35,244 nucleotides of DNA from B1SED10-16 sp046498365 (GCA_046498365.1 JAWOAV010000098.1:1-35244); one strand, 5' to 3'; counted from the first letter of the stretch, positions 21,612 through 31,221 are shown. Translations and numbers: made by a program. The notes: generated by a model from the letters alone, not told the origin.

Positions 21612-24287
21612 GTGAAAAACATCGTTCTCACCATAAACGGCAAAAAAATCTCTGCCCCGCCGGGCACCTCGATTCTCACCGCTGCCGAAAAAAACGGCAT
21701 CGCCATTCCCACCCTGTGCAGCCATGCAGAGCTGGCCCCGTATGGCGCCTGCCGGATCTGTCTGGTTGAAGAAGAAAACTCCGGTCGTCTCATGGCCTCC
21801 TGCGTAACGCCGGTCGCCCCGGAAATGGCCATCCACACCGATTCCCCGCGGGTGAAAGAGCACCGGAAAAACATTGTCCGGCTCATGATCGCGGAGCACC
21901 CGGAATCCTGCATCGTCTGCAACAAGGGGAACCGGTGCGAACTTCGCCGGGTGGCGGCGGAATTGGGCGTGGCCGAAACCCGGCTCTACCCCATGCCCAA
22001 TCACAAACCGTTTGAGACGCACAACCCGTTTATCGTAAGGGATCTCGCCAAATGCATCCTCTGCGGCAAATGCATCCGCGCCGATCACGAACTGGTCGCT
22101 GTCGGCGCCATCGACTACAGCGACCGTGGATTTTCCTCCCGGCCGGTTACGCTCCTTGAAAAGCCCCTGGAAAAGTCGCGGTGCACCTTCTGCGGCACCT
22201 GCGTCTCAATGTGCCCTACCGGCGCCCTGTCGACCCATAACACCTTTTTCACCGGAACCCCTGAAACCGAAGAAACCACCATCTGCGGTTTCTGCGGGGC
22301 GGGGTGCAGCCTTTCAATGGGCGTGTCCGGCAACCGGGTCGTCGAGATCAATCCATCTCCGGACAAGGATACGGTAAACGGGTCGACCCTTTGCGTAAGG
22401 GGGCATTTTGCCCATGATTTTCTGCTTTCCCCCGAACGGCTGCTCCGCCCCCTGGTACGGGAAACCGATGAAGAAGGAAACACCCGGCTTGCCCCTACGG
22501 GCTTCGATGCGGCCCTCTCCACCGTCGCGGGCCGGCTGGCCGATATAAAACGCCGGAACGGTGAGGAAAGCATCGGTTTTATCGGTTCTGCAAAGTGCAC
22601 CAACGAGGAAAACTACCTTTTCCAGAAAATCGCCCGGGTCATTTTCGGCACCAACAATATTACAGCCGAGGGCGCTGCCGGCGGCCACGCCCTGATTCGG
22701 GAAGTTGCCGAAAGAACAAAGGGAGCCTGCCGGGTCAGGCGCCTTTCAAGCCTTGAAAACGCCGATGCCATTGTCGCCGTACTATCCGATACCGATCACA
22801 CGGTACCAGTGGCGGGCTACCATATCAAAAGGGCGGTCAAAAAAGGCGCCCCGCTTGTGGTGATCGATCCGTACCGCTCCGATCTCGCCGCTTTCGGCAG
22901 CGTATGGCTTCACCCGGAAAAAGGCGCTAAAAGCGCGGCGTTCGGCGTTGACGCGATAAACGCCCTTACCGCCCGCCTCATCACAGAAGGCGGCGTCGAC
23001 CGCGCCTTTATGGACCAATACACAAACGACGAGCACGGCTGGCTGCCGGCGATTTCTGCCAAGGACCCGGACGCTCTGGCAAAACAGGCGGGAATCGCCC
23101 CCGAAACCGTCACGCAGGCCGCATCCATGCTGAAAGGCCGGAAAATCGCCTTTGTGCCGCCATGCGACCTCCTTGAAAGACAACACGGAAAAGCGCTGCT
23201 CGACGCCTTGTTCAACCTGGCATTGATCACCGGTGCCGTAGGGGAGAAAAGCGCCGGCATTTTTATCCCCGCCCTTGAAAACAACGCGGTCGGCGCTCTT
23301 GACATGGGATGTGCGCCGGACATGCTCCCCGGCTGGCGAAAGATGTCCGATGCCGCGGAAAAAGAATTGGTGGCGGCCATGTGGGAGGCGGCCATACCGG
23401 AGGGGGAGGGAAAAGACATCCACGCCATGATCGAAGCGGCGGAAGCCGGCACGCTCAAAGCCCTCTATATTATGGGCGAAAATCCGCTTCGCTCCCTGCC
23501 GGACCCGGAACGGGTGCGTGGGGCGCTTAAAAAGCTCGAGTTCATCGTGGTCCAGGACATTCTCCAGAACAGGACTACCGAACTGGCGCATGTGGTCCTG
23601 CCGGGTGCGGCATTTGCCGAAAAACAGGGCTCCTTCACCAACATGGAAGGACGCATCCAGAGCTTCATACCGATTGTCTCCCCGCCCGGCGAAGCGCTTC
23701 CGGACTGGGCCATACTGGCCATGCTCGCAAGAAAAGCCGGCTACCCGGAGCACTACACCACCATTGAAAAAATCCGCCAGGAAATCCGGCGTGTCGTCCC
23801 CTCATACAGCGCCCTGGGCAGCCACCGCCAGGAATGGGTAAAACAAAACGGCAGCGAAATTCCGAATTCATTCCCTCTTGCCCCCTTTCACACCCCCGGC
23901 GCAGGATCGGAACCGGATGAAAATTACCCGTTTATTGCTTACATCGGCAGCCGGCGGTGGCATCTGGGCTCGGGCACCCGGACCGCCCGCTCCGCCCGGA
24001 TCACCTCTTCGGACAGGATCGGGGAAATCGAAATTGCACCGGCAGACGCTATGGATCTGGGCATGGCCAAGGGCGGCGAAAACGGCGGCAAACCCATCAT
24101 ACGTCTCCTGTCCCCCTTTGGCGCCATCGAACGTGCCGCTGCCGTGAACCCCGCCCTGCCCAAAGGACACATCTTCGTTCCCCAGGGATTTTATGGCAAC
24201 GACGCCATGCAAATTGCCGATTTTAACGCCTTGAAACCGCCCGGATCCGGGTGGCGAAACGTGCGCGTGCGAATCGAAAAAATGTAA
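21612..24287 (+). CDS. NuoG/formate-dehydrogenase-alpha-like iron-sulfur subunit lacking the Mo ligand
   Basis: An 891-aa protein with the layout of NAD-linked FDH alpha subunits. A [2Fe-2S] domain (C36, C47, C50, C64), a His-ligated cluster (H96, C100, C103, C109) and two ferredoxin-type motifs (C148/C151/C154 and C191/C194/C197/C201) come first. A molybdopterin-oxidoreductase domain follows with its cluster cysteines C225, C228, C232 and C261. Two features are odd. The fourth cysteine of the first ferredoxin motif is Asp158. The stretch after FGTNN, where FDH has the Mo-binding Cys or Sec and the catalytic His, reads AEGAAGGHA, and no in-frame TGA codes Sec there. CO2/formate catalysis is therefore unlikely; an electron-wire role like NuoG is inferred. 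GTG start with AAAGGAG upstream. Confidence 0.9.
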   Translation: MKNIVLTINGKKISAPPGTSILTAAEKNGIAIPTLCSHAELAPYGACRICLVEEENSGRLMASCVTPVAPEMAIHTDSPRVKEHRKNIVRLMIAEHPESCIVCNKGNRCELRRVAAELGVAETRLYPMPNHKPFETHNPFIVRDLAKCILCGKCIRADHELVAVGAIDYSDRGFSSRPVTLLEKPLEKSRCTFCGTCVSMCPTGALSTHNTFFTGTPETEETTICGFCGAGCSLSMGVSGNRVVEINPSPDKDTVNGSTLCVRGHFAHDFLLSPERLLRPLVRETDEEGNTRLAPTGFDAALSTVAGRLADIKRRNGEESIGFIGSAKCTNEENYLFQKIARVIFGTNNITAEGAAGGHALIREVAERTKGACRVRRLSSLENADAIVAVLSDTDHTVPVAGYHIKRAVKKGAPLVVIDPYRSDLAAFGSVWLHPEKGAKSAAFGVDAINALTARLITEGGVDRAFMDQYTNDEHGWLPAISAKDPDALAKQAGIAPETVTQAASMLKGRKIAFVPPCDLLERQHGKALLDALFNLALITGAVGEKSAGIFIPALENNAVGALDMGCAPDMLPGWRKMSDAAEKELVAAMWEAAIPEGEGKDIHAMIEAAEAGTLKALYIMGENPLRSLPDPERVRGALKKLEFIVVQDILQNRTTELAHVVLPGAAFAEKQGSFTNMEGRIQSFIPIVSPPGEALPDWAILAMLARKAGYPEHYTTIEKIRQEIRRVVPSYSALGSHRQEWVKQNGSEIPNSFPLAPFHTPGAGSEPDENYPFIAYIGSRRWHLGSGTRTARSARITSSDRIGEIEIAPADAMDLGMAKGGENGGKPIIRLLSPFGAIERAAAVNPALPKGHIFVPQGFYGNDAMQIADFNALKPPGSGWRNVRVRIEKM

Positions 24288-24303
24288 ACTAAGGAGCCTT
24301 TCA

Positions 24304-24789
24304 ATGGATCCCACGCAATTCGACCATGAAAAACTCTCGGCAATCATCGAAAAATACCAGGAAAAAAAATGGGGGCTGATCCCGCTGCTCCAGGAAATCC
24401 AGGAGGAAATCGGCTTTATACCCCCCGAATCCATCGAGCCCATCGCCGATGCCCTCCAGATGTATCCCGCCCAAGTCCAGGGAGTGATCACGTTTTACGC
24501 CGGGTTCTCGCTGAAACCCAAGGGGCGCTGTGTGCTCAAGGTCTGCAGGGGCACGGCGTGCCATGTCAAGGGGAGCCGATCCATCCTGCGCATGATCAAA
24601 AAAGACCTTTCGCTGGAAGAGGGGGAAACCAGTCCGGATTACCAGTTCACGCTGGAAACCGTGGCTTGCCTGGGCGCCTGCTTCCTGGCCCCTACGATGA
24701 TGGTCAACCGTGACTACTTCGGCAAGCTCAACCCGACCAAGGTAACCTCCGTACTCGGCGAGTACAGAAAAGAAAGCAAGGAGGCGTGA
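24304..24789 (+). CDS. HydC/NuoE-like [2Fe-2S] subunit
   Basis: A 161-aa thioredoxin-fold protein. Cysteine ligands are visible in KVCRGTACHVKGS and, about 40 residues later, in VACLGACFLAPTMMV, the usual C-x4-C and C-x3-C pattern. Family members pair with a NuoF/HydB subunit and are essential for NADH oxidation and for bifurcation in HydABC-type enzymes. AAGGAG precedes the ATG, and the stop is next to the HydB-like gene. Confidence 0.93.
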   Translation: MDPTQFDHEKLSAIIEKYQEKKWGLIPLLQEIQEEIGFIPPESIEPIADALQMYPAQVQGVITFYAGFSLKPKGRCVLKVCRGTACHVKGSRSILRMIKKDLSLEEGETSPDYQFTLETVACLGACFLAPTMMVNRDYFGKLNPTKVTSVLGEYRKESKEA

Positions 24790-24794
24790 GCCCC

Positions 24795-27700
24795 ATGAAG
24801 AAACTCACATCCATAGGCCAGCTGGAGTGGTTCCGCAACAAAATCCTCGCGGAATCCGGGAGGAAACGAATCGAGGTCCACGTATGCATGACCGGCTGCC
24901 GCGCATACGGTGCAGCAGCTGTCCGGGACGCCCTGGCCGAAGCCGTTACGGCCCGCGGCATGGACGAAGAAGTCGAGATCCGGTCGACGGGGTGCCACGG
25001 ATTCTGCGCCAAAGCCCCGGTCGTCGCGATCGAGCCCCTGGGTGTCCAGTACCAGGAGGTCGATCCGGCGGATGCTGCGGAAATCGTGGACAAAACGCTC
25101 AAGCACAACCAGCTCGTTGAGCGGCTCGCCTACCAGGACCCCAAAACCGGGCAATATGTCTATTACCGCAACCAAATCCCTTTCTACCAGAAACAGCTGC
25201 GGCGGGTGCTTGCCAACTGCGGGCGCATCGATCCGACGAAAATCGAACAATACATTGCCGCCGGCGGATACAAGGCCCTGGTGAAGGCGCTGTCAAAAAT
25301 GACCCCGGAAGCCGTCATCGAGGAAATGGTGGCATCAAAGCTTCGGGGGCGGGGCGGGGCCGGCTTTCCCACCGGGATCAAGTGGCGGTTCGCACGGCAG
25401 ACCGAATCGTGGCCCAAGTACGTGGTATGCAACGCAGACGAAGGGGATCCCGGCGCATTCATGGACCGGGCCATCCTGGAAGGGGATCCCCACGCGGTGA
25501 TCGAGGGGATGCTCATCGGCGGATATGCCATGGGGGCCGAATACGGCATCCTGTACGTCCGGGAGGAATACCCCATCGCGGTGGAGCACCTCAATATCGC
25601 GCTTACGCAATGCGAGGCGCTGGGGCTGACCGGGAAGAACATTTTGAATACCGGCTTTGACTTCGAGCTGTCCATAAAAATGGGGGCGGGCGCTTTCGTG
25701 TGCGGCGAGGAAACCGCCCTCATGGCCTCCATCGAGGGGAAGCGCGGCATGCCGCGTCCCAGGCCGCCGTTTCCGGCCCAGGCCGGAGTGGACGGAAAGC
25801 CCACCAATATCAACAATGTCGAAACCCTGGCCAATGTCCCTTTAATTATCAAAAACGGGTCCGGGTGGTACACGGAGGTCGGCACCGAAGCCAGCAAGGG
25901 GACCAAGATTTTCTCTCTGGCGGGAAAGGTCAACAATACCGGCCTTGTGGAAGTCCCCATCGGCACCACCATCAAGGAAGTGGTATTCGAAATCGGCGGC
26001 GGCATTCCCAAAGGGCGCCAGTTCAAGGCCGTACAGATGGGCGGGCCGGCCGGCGGATGCGTCCCTTCCCGTTTCATGAACCTGCCCATCGATTATGACA
26101 CCATCCAGCGCATCGGCGCCATCATGGGCTCCGGCGGCATGGTGGTCCTGGATGAAAACAACTGCATGGTGGAAATCGCCCGCTTTTTTCTCAATTTCAC
26201 CCAGAGCGAATCCTGCGGCAAGTGCGCCCCGTGCCGACTGGGGACCACCCAGCTCCTCGAAACGCTCACCGCCATCACCGACGGCCGCGGCCATATCGAA
26301 GACATTGACAGCATCAAGTCCATCGGCAATACCATGACCGAGGCGTCCTTGTGCGGGCTTGGCCAGGCCAGTCCCAAACCGGCCCTGTCCACGTTGAAAT
26401 ACTTTGAAGACGAGTACCGGGAGCACATCCACGAGCACCGATGCGCCGGGGCCGTATGCGACTCCATGGTCATTTCCGCCTGCCAGCACGCATGCCCCGC
26501 AGGCATTGACGTTCCCAACTACGTGGCCGCCATCGGCCAGGGGAATTACAAGGCAGCCGTGGACATTATCCGGGAAAGAAACCCCTTTCCGGCGGTTTGC
26601 GGCCGCATCTGTATCCATCCCTGCGAATTCAAATGCCGGCGCGGCGAACTAGACGATCCGGTCGCCATACGGGCGCTGAAGCGCTTTGCCTCGGACTGGT
26701 ACTATGAAAAATACGGTGCCAAACGCGCCCCCTTCCCCGTCACCCGCCCGGAAAAGGTGGCCGTGGTGGGGGCCGGTCCGGCGGGGCTCACCTGCGCATA
26801 CTTCCTAGCCCAGATGGGATACGAAACCACGGTATATGAAGCCCAGTCCGTGGGCGGCGGCATGCTGGGGATCGCGGTTCCGGAGTTCCGGCTGCCACGA
26901 CAGATCATTGAGCTTGAAATAAACTACATTGAAAACGCCGGCGTCAAGATCCATTACAATTCCCCCATCGACGCCAACCACACCGTAAATGACCTCATGA
27001 AGGAAGGATTTTCAGCGGTCTTTATTTCCGCCGGCGCCCAGGCCAGCAAGCGCATCGGCATCCCCGGCGAGGAGGAGGATCTCGAGGGGCTTTACTACGG
27101 GCTCAGCTTCCTCCGGGACCTGCGCTTGGACAGCGGTCTCCGTCTGTCCGGCCGCACGGTGGTCATCGGCGGCGGCAACGTGGCCATGGACGTGTCCCGA
27201 ACCGCCCTGCGGGCCGGTTCGGAAGACGTCCAGCTCTTCTGCCTGGAGGCGCGCGATGAAATGCCCGCATGGGAAAAGGAGGTCGAAGAAACCGCGGAGG
27301 AAGGGGTGATTCTCAACCCGTCCTGGTCCCCGTCCCATATCGAGCAGGAGAACGGAAAGATCAAAGGCATCGGCTTTACCCGCTGCGTCAACGTATTTGA
27401 CCAGGAGGGGCGGTTCAACCCCGAATGCGATTTCGAGGAAACCCAGTTCGTCGAGGCCGACAACATTATCATCTCCATCGGCCAGGCGCCGGACATGTCG
27501 TTTTTGCCCGAAGACAGCCAACTCGAAAGAGCACTCTGGGGGTCTTTGGCCGTGGATGAAAACACGCTTTCCACGAACGTTCCCGGCGTGTTCGCCGGCG
27601 GCGACTTCACCACGGGCCCGACTTTCGTGATCCGCGCCATCGCCTCGGGGCGGCGGGCGGCCATTGCGATAGACCGGTACCTGGCCGGCGACCGGTCACG

Positions 27701-27929
27701 GATCCGGATCCTGGACGAAAAATCCCAGTTTATCCAGGATACCGGCCTGGCGCTTGACGAGGAAGAGGGGGAAACACAGGATAAGCCCCGTATCCAGATC
27801 GAAATGGAGGACGTTGAAACGCGGATTTCCGATTTCCGGGAGGTCGAGCGTGGATTGAATGCCGAGGAGGCCCACTTTGAAGCAAGGCGGTGCCTGAGGT
27901 GCGATCTTGAAAAAGAGAGGAGTGAATAA
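24795..27929 (+). CDS. HydB/NuoF subunit fused to a GltD/NfnB-like FAD and NAD(P) domain
   Basis: A 1044-aa flavoprotein. Residues 1-115 are a [2Fe-2S] thioredoxin-like domain (C31, C35, C67, C71). About 180-545 is the NuoF-type FMN/NADH domain (GRGGAGFPTGIKW near 184, then the SCGKCAPC cluster near 473). About 548-650 is a cysteine-rich Fe-S region (CQHACPAGID, CGRICIHPCEFKC). About 654-1000 is a GltD-like flavoprotein with GAGPAG near 654 and a second dinucleotide motif GGGNVAMD near 788. The C-terminus ends in CLRC. It thus has two likely pyridine-nucleotide sites. ATG 24795 has AAGGAGG 10 nt upstream; GTG 24786 is too close to it. The stop overlaps the metV start. Confidence 0.93.
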   Translation: MKKLTSIGQLEWFRNKILAESGRKRIEVHVCMTGCRAYGAAAVRDALAEAVTARGMDEEVEIRSTGCHGFCAKAPVVAIEPLGVQYQEVDPADAAEIVDKTLKHNQLVERLAYQDPKTGQYVYYRNQIPFYQKQLRRVLANCGRIDPTKIEQYIAAGGYKALVKALSKMTPEAVIEEMVASKLRGRGGAGFPTGIKWRFARQTESWPKYVVCNADEGDPGAFMDRAILEGDPHAVIEGMLIGGYAMGAEYGILYVREEYPIAVEHLNIALTQCEALGLTGKNILNTGFDFELSIKMGAGAFVCGEETALMASIEGKRGMPRPRPPFPAQAGVDGKPTNINNVETLANVPLIIKNGSGWYTEVGTEASKGTKIFSLAGKVNNTGLVEVPIGTTIKEVVFEIGGGIPKGRQFKAVQMGGPAGGCVPSRFMNLPIDYDTIQRIGAIMGSGGMVVLDENNCMVEIARFFLNFTQSESCGKCAPCRLGTTQLLETLTAITDGRGHIEDIDSIKSIGNTMTEASLCGLGQASPKPALSTLKYFEDEYREHIHEHRCAGAVCDSMVISACQHACPAGIDVPNYVAAIGQGNYKAAVDIIRERNPFPAVCGRICIHPCEFKCRRGELDDPVAIRALKRFASDWYYEKYGAKRAPFPVTRPEKVAVVGAGPAGLTCAYFLAQMGYETTVYEAQSVGGGMLGIAVPEFRLPRQIIELEINYIENAGVKIHYNSPIDANHTVNDLMKEGFSAVFISAGAQASKRIGIPGEEEDLEGLYYGLSFLRDLRLDSGLRLSGRTVVIGGGNVAMDVSRTALRAGSEDVQLFCLEARDEMPAWEKEVEETAEEGVILNPSWSPSHIEQENGKIKGIGFTRCVNVFDQEGRFNPECDFEETQFVEADNIIISIGQAPDMSFLPEDSQLERALWGSLAVDENTLSTNVPGVFAGGDFTTGPTFVIRAIASGRRAAIAIDRYLAGDRSRIRILDEKSQFIQDTGLALDEEEGETQDKPRIQIEMEDVETRISDFREVERGLNAEEAHFEARRCLRCDLEKERSE

Positions 27930-28579
27930 TGATACGGTCCATCACCCAACAAAAGCCCATCGAGGAAATTGAGCGCCTGCTTGAAGGGATGGGCAGAATC
28001 TTTATTATCGGCTGCGGAACGTGCACCACGCTGACCCGCACCGGCGGTGCTCCCGAGGTCGAAGAAATGAGCAGAACCCTGTCTGAAAAAGGCAAGGTGG
28101 TTACCGGCACGACGGTCGTACCCGTGGCCTGCGACAACCTGACCCCCCATATTCTGAACGACCACGGAAGCCGCATGAACCAGGCCGACGCGCTTTTGGT
28201 CATGTCGTGCGCCTTCGGGGTGCAGACCATCGGCAGCCAGCTGGGCGCCATGGTCATTCCGGCACAGGACACGCTTTTTATTGGCAAGGAGAAGGCCGGC
28301 GGCGGCTTCAACGAAATCTGCATCCAGTGCGGCACCTGCATCATCGGCGAAACCGGCGGCATATGCCCGGTCACAACCTGCCACAAAGGGCTGGTCAACG
28401 GCCCGTGCGGCGGAACCAATGGCGGCAAGTGCGAAATCGATTCGAACAAGGACTGCGCCTGGACGCTGATCTACAACCGACTAAACGAACAAGGTCGCCT
28501 GGATGCCATGCGGAAATACCAGAAGCCCAGAAACCACCTGGGCGAACCGAAACCCGGAAAATACGATATTCCGGCATAA
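27929..28579 (+). CDS. metV: Methylene-THF reductase small subunit MetV
   Basis: A 216-aa cysteine-rich protein of the MTHFR C-terminal (MetV) family. Conserved features are GCGTCTTLTRTGG near the N-terminus, MSCAFGVQT in the middle, and the C-terminal cluster CIQCGTC, CPVTTCHKGLVNGPCGG and KCEID. MetV binds an iron-sulfur cluster and passes electrons to the flavin of MetF in acetogen enzymes. The start codon overlaps the previous stop by one base, and metF follows 52 nt later, the usual metV-metF order. Confidence 0.93.
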   Translation: MIRSITQQKPIEEIERLLEGMGRIFIIGCGTCTTLTRTGGAPEVEEMSRTLSEKGKVVTGTTVVPVACDNLTPHILNDHGSRMNQADALLVMSCAFGVQTIGSQLGAMVIPAQDTLFIGKEKAGGGFNEICIQCGTCIIGETGGICPVTTCHKGLVNGPCGGTNGGKCEIDSNKDCAWTLIYNRLNEQGRLDAMRKYQKPRNHLGEPKPGKYDIPA

Positions 28580-28631
28580 AAACGCACACGGGTGTATTTT
28601 TCATATCTTTTGATGAGGAAAGGATGATCTC

Positions 28632-29516
28632 ATGACGTCCGCATTCAAAAAAGCGCTCGATTCCGGGAAGTTCGTCGTAACCTCGGAAGTGGCGCCGCTG
28701 AAAGGCACCAACACGGAAAAGTTCCTCCATCACGTGGAACTCCTCAAGGACAAGGTCGACGCCATGAACGTGACCGATCACCAGAGTTCGGTCATGCGCT
28801 TCCCTTCCCTGGGGGGCGCGCTTTTGGTCAAGGAACACGGCGGGGAACCGATACTCCAGATGACCTGCCGGGACCGCAACCGCCTGGCCCTGCAGGCGGA
28901 CCTGCTTTTCGCCCACAGCCGCGGCATCAACAATGTCCTCTGTCTTACCGGAGACTCCGTGATGCTGGGGGACCACAAGGAGGCCAAGGGCGTCTTCGAC
29001 CTCGAGTCCAGCCAGCTTCTCAAAACCATCCGCACCATGGAGCGCGGCAAGGACCTGGCGGGTAACGACCTGGACGGCGACATCAAGATGTGCGCCGGGG
29101 CCATAGTCACACCGGAGGCGGACCCCATCGAACCGCAGCTGATCAAGTTCGAAAAGAAAATCGAGGCGGGCGCCGAGTTCATTCAGACGCAGGCCGTCTA
29201 CGACATGGACAATTTCAAGTCGTTCATGGACTATGCCCGCGGCTTCGACGTCAAGATTTTGGCGGGCGTCATCCTGCTGACATCCGCCGGGATGGCCCGA
29301 TTCATGAACAAGAACGTTGCGGGCGTAATGGTCCCCCAGACCCTGATCGACGAGATGGCCGCCGCACCCAAGGGGGGAGCCCTCAAAAAAGGGATCGAGA
29401 TCGCGGGGCGGATGATCCGGCGGATCAAGGAGGAGCAGATCTGTGACGGCGTCCACATCATGGCCATCGGCAAGGAAGACGTGGTGCCCGACATCATGGC
29501 GGCCGCCGGCCTGTAG
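28632..29516 (+). CDS. metF: Methylenetetrahydrofolate reductase MetF (canonical copy)
   Basis: A 294-aa (beta/alpha)8 flavoenzyme that reduces methylene-THF to methyl-THF. Catalytic-position Glu is in TSEVAPL, followed by QMTCRDRNR and the Asp of CLTGD, all typical of MetF. The Gln-rich EFIQTQAVYD strand is conserved. It forms the MetV-MetF pair and is last in the locus. The two metF copies share the AGMARF and DGVHI segments but differ clearly elsewhere. An AGGAAAGG site lies upstream of the ATG. Confidence 0.95.
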   Translation: MTSAFKKALDSGKFVVTSEVAPLKGTNTEKFLHHVELLKDKVDAMNVTDHQSSVMRFPSLGGALLVKEHGGEPILQMTCRDRNRLALQADLLFAHSRGINNVLCLTGDSVMLGDHKEAKGVFDLESSQLLKTIRTMERGKDLAGNDLDGDIKMCAGAIVTPEADPIEPQLIKFEKKIEAGAEFIQTQAVYDMDNFKSFMDYARGFDVKILAGVILLTSAGMARFMNKNVAGVMVPQTLIDEMAAAPKGGALKKGIEIAGRMIRRIKEEQICDGVHIMAIGKEDVVPDIMAAAGL

Positions 29517-29583
29517 GTCGGCGGCCGGGTCAAAGAGCCAAACGGGGCGCCAGCGGGAGGCCGGGGGCGGGATGTCGGCTTGG

Positions 29584-30192
29584 TTATATTTTCCCGGAAA
29601 CCCCGAAGGCCTCCAGGACCAGCCACGTCTTTACATCAAATGCAATGTCCCGCCTCGCGCATAATTCCCTTGCGTCTGCAGCGGACACAAAAACGGCTTC
29701 GATATCCTCGGCACTGCCGGCGGCGTGATCGGAAGGGGTTCCAACGCAGTCCGCGTACACCATGGCCACGGATTCATCGGTGAGGCCCGAGGACGAGTAA
29801 ATGGGCGGGCTGACCCGGTGAACCCGGGTCAGCACCAGGCCGGTCTCCTCGAAAAGCTCCCTTTCTGCGCACCCTTCTAGGCTTTCCCCCTCGTCCACAA
29901 GACCTGCGGGGAACCCGTACAGCCAGCCGGCCAGCGGAATCCGGAACTCCTTTATAATGACAAGCCTGCCGGAGGTTTCATGAAACGCTACGATGACAAC
30001 CGCATCAGGCGCATCGAAGCGGCCGGTTTCCGCCTTTGGCGGATCGCTGCGGGAGGCGTACGACCACGTTTTTTCCCGGCCGATTTTATCCCGGTAGCGC
30101 ATTTCATAAAGATTGACGAATTTTTCGTTTGTCATCCGACCGACGGTGAGGATTTCTATCTTTCGGTTCTTTTGCCCCTCAGAATGCTGCAT
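29584..30192 (-). CDS. Nudix hydrolase, ADP-ribose pyrophosphatase-like
   Basis: A 202-aa protein with a full Nudix box (G-x5-E-x7-REUxEExGU): GLVDEGESLEGCAERELFEETG. The preceding FPAG and the size match NudF/ADP-ribose pyrophosphatase-type enzymes. The substrate is inferred. The start at 30192 has an AAAGGCGG site about 8 nt upstream; a later in-frame ATG at 30135 has none. It converges with metF, 67 nt apart; no good terminator was found between them. Confidence 0.9.
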   Translation of the reverse strand: MQHSEGQKNRKIEILTVGRMTNEKFVNLYEMRYRDKIGREKTWSYASRSDPPKAETGRFDAPDAVVIVAFHETSGRLVIIKEFRIPLAGWLYGFPAGLVDEGESLEGCAERELFEETGLVLTRVHRVSPPIYSSSGLTDESVAMVYADCVGTPSDHAAGSAEDIEAVFVSAADARELCARRDIAFDVKTWLVLEAFGVSGKI

Positions 30193-30271
30193 AACAATCC
30201 GCCTTTCTTCATTTTGCCCGCATACGGGCGGAGCGAATGATTACCATCGATGATTTCAGGGTGTTTTACGG

Positions 30272-30300
30272 TTGTCAAACGGACATTTTTTCATTACATT
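30272..30300 (+). promoter_or_regulatory. Candidate sigma70 promoter of the outer-membrane protein gene
   Basis: TTGTCA (30272-30277) and TACATT (30295-30300) are separated by 17 bp, giving a start near 30307 and a leader of about 58 nt. Confidence 0.5.
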
Positions 30301-30364
30301 ACAAAAATACGTAAACTCGCTGATGGATGCAGTAAATGTAAATATAAATGAACCGGAGGGAAAA

Positions 30365-31108
30365 ATGAAGGTTAAAGCGATACTGGGGATACTGACATTA
30401 CTCTCGCTCTGCAGTGCGGCGTACGCCCAGAACGAAACAAAAGGGGATATCCGGCTCTTTCAAAGCTTTTTCGAAGACGCGCACATTACTCCAGACCCCT
30501 ACATCGACACCGAGTTCGATTACAGCTACTACGATACGGATAGGAGTGATTTTGATCTGTACCAGCTTGGCGTGCGCGGCGGCATGGCGATCCATCCCCA
30601 AACGGAGCTTCACGCCCGGCTGGGAATGGTTCATGCCGACCCTGACGGAGACTCGGAAACCAGTATTTCGGACCTGTATCTCGGCGGCCGTCACCTGTTC
30701 TTTGACGAGGAAACCAAAATATCCGCAGGCGGTTATATCACGCTGCCCACCGGCCGGGAGAAAACCGGGGAAGACAATTTTGACCTGGGCGCATATTCCG
30801 CTCTCCGCCACCCCCTGAACAGCGAGGTTGTCCTGACTGGCACGATCGGCATGTTATATACGGAAAAATACGACAAGGACCACGAAACCGTCCTGCGCCT
30901 TGCCGGCGGCGCTATTTACCAGCATAACGAAGATTTGTCTTTTGTCGGCGAGGGGGTCGTCAAAAGCAGGTATGACTACATGCTCCTTTCCGGCGGCGTC
31001 GATTACAAGTTCGACCGAAAAAGCAGCATCCGGGGAGCCATGGGCGTCGGCGTGGACGACGATGCGCCGGATTTCCAGTTATTGCTCAGCTTCTTTTTCA
31101 TGTTTTAA
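30365..31108 (+). CDS. Small outer-membrane beta-barrel protein of unknown function
   Basis: A 247-aa protein with a clear Sec signal peptide (residues 1-21, cleavage after SAAYA). The rest alternates polar and hydrophobic residues in beta-strand fashion, with strands ending in Tyr/Phe, and it ends in Phe (SFFFMF), the BamA-recognition type of C-terminus. A porin or structural beta-barrel in the outer membrane is inferred; the family is not named. The start at 30365 has CGGAGGG 5 nt upstream. It has its own promoter. No partner gene is adjacent. Confidence 0.8.
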   Translation: MKVKAILGILTLLSLCSAAYAQNETKGDIRLFQSFFEDAHITPDPYIDTEFDYSYYDTDRSDFDLYQLGVRGGMAIHPQTELHARLGMVHADPDGDSETSISDLYLGGRHLFFDEETKISAGGYITLPTGREKTGEDNFDLGAYSALRHPLNSEVVLTGTIGMLYTEKYDKDHETVLRLAGGAIYQHNEDLSFVGEGVVKSRYDYMLLSGGVDYKFDRKSSIRGAMGVGVDDDAPDFQLLLSFFFMF

Positions 31109-31122
31109 CGGCCGCAGAATTG

Positions 31123-31139
31123 ACCGGGCGCCCCCCGGT
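31123..31139 (+). terminator. Weak hairpin after the beta-barrel gene
   Basis: ACCGGG (31123-31128) pairs with CCCGGT (31134-31139) 15 nt after the stop codon. No T run follows; low support. Confidence 0.35.
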
Positions 31140-31221
31140 ATGCACCAATGATCCGATCTGCCTGCGCACGCGGTGGTCCGGGCTGGCCATGAAAAAGAAT
31201 ATGCTTCTACCGAGAAGCCCC

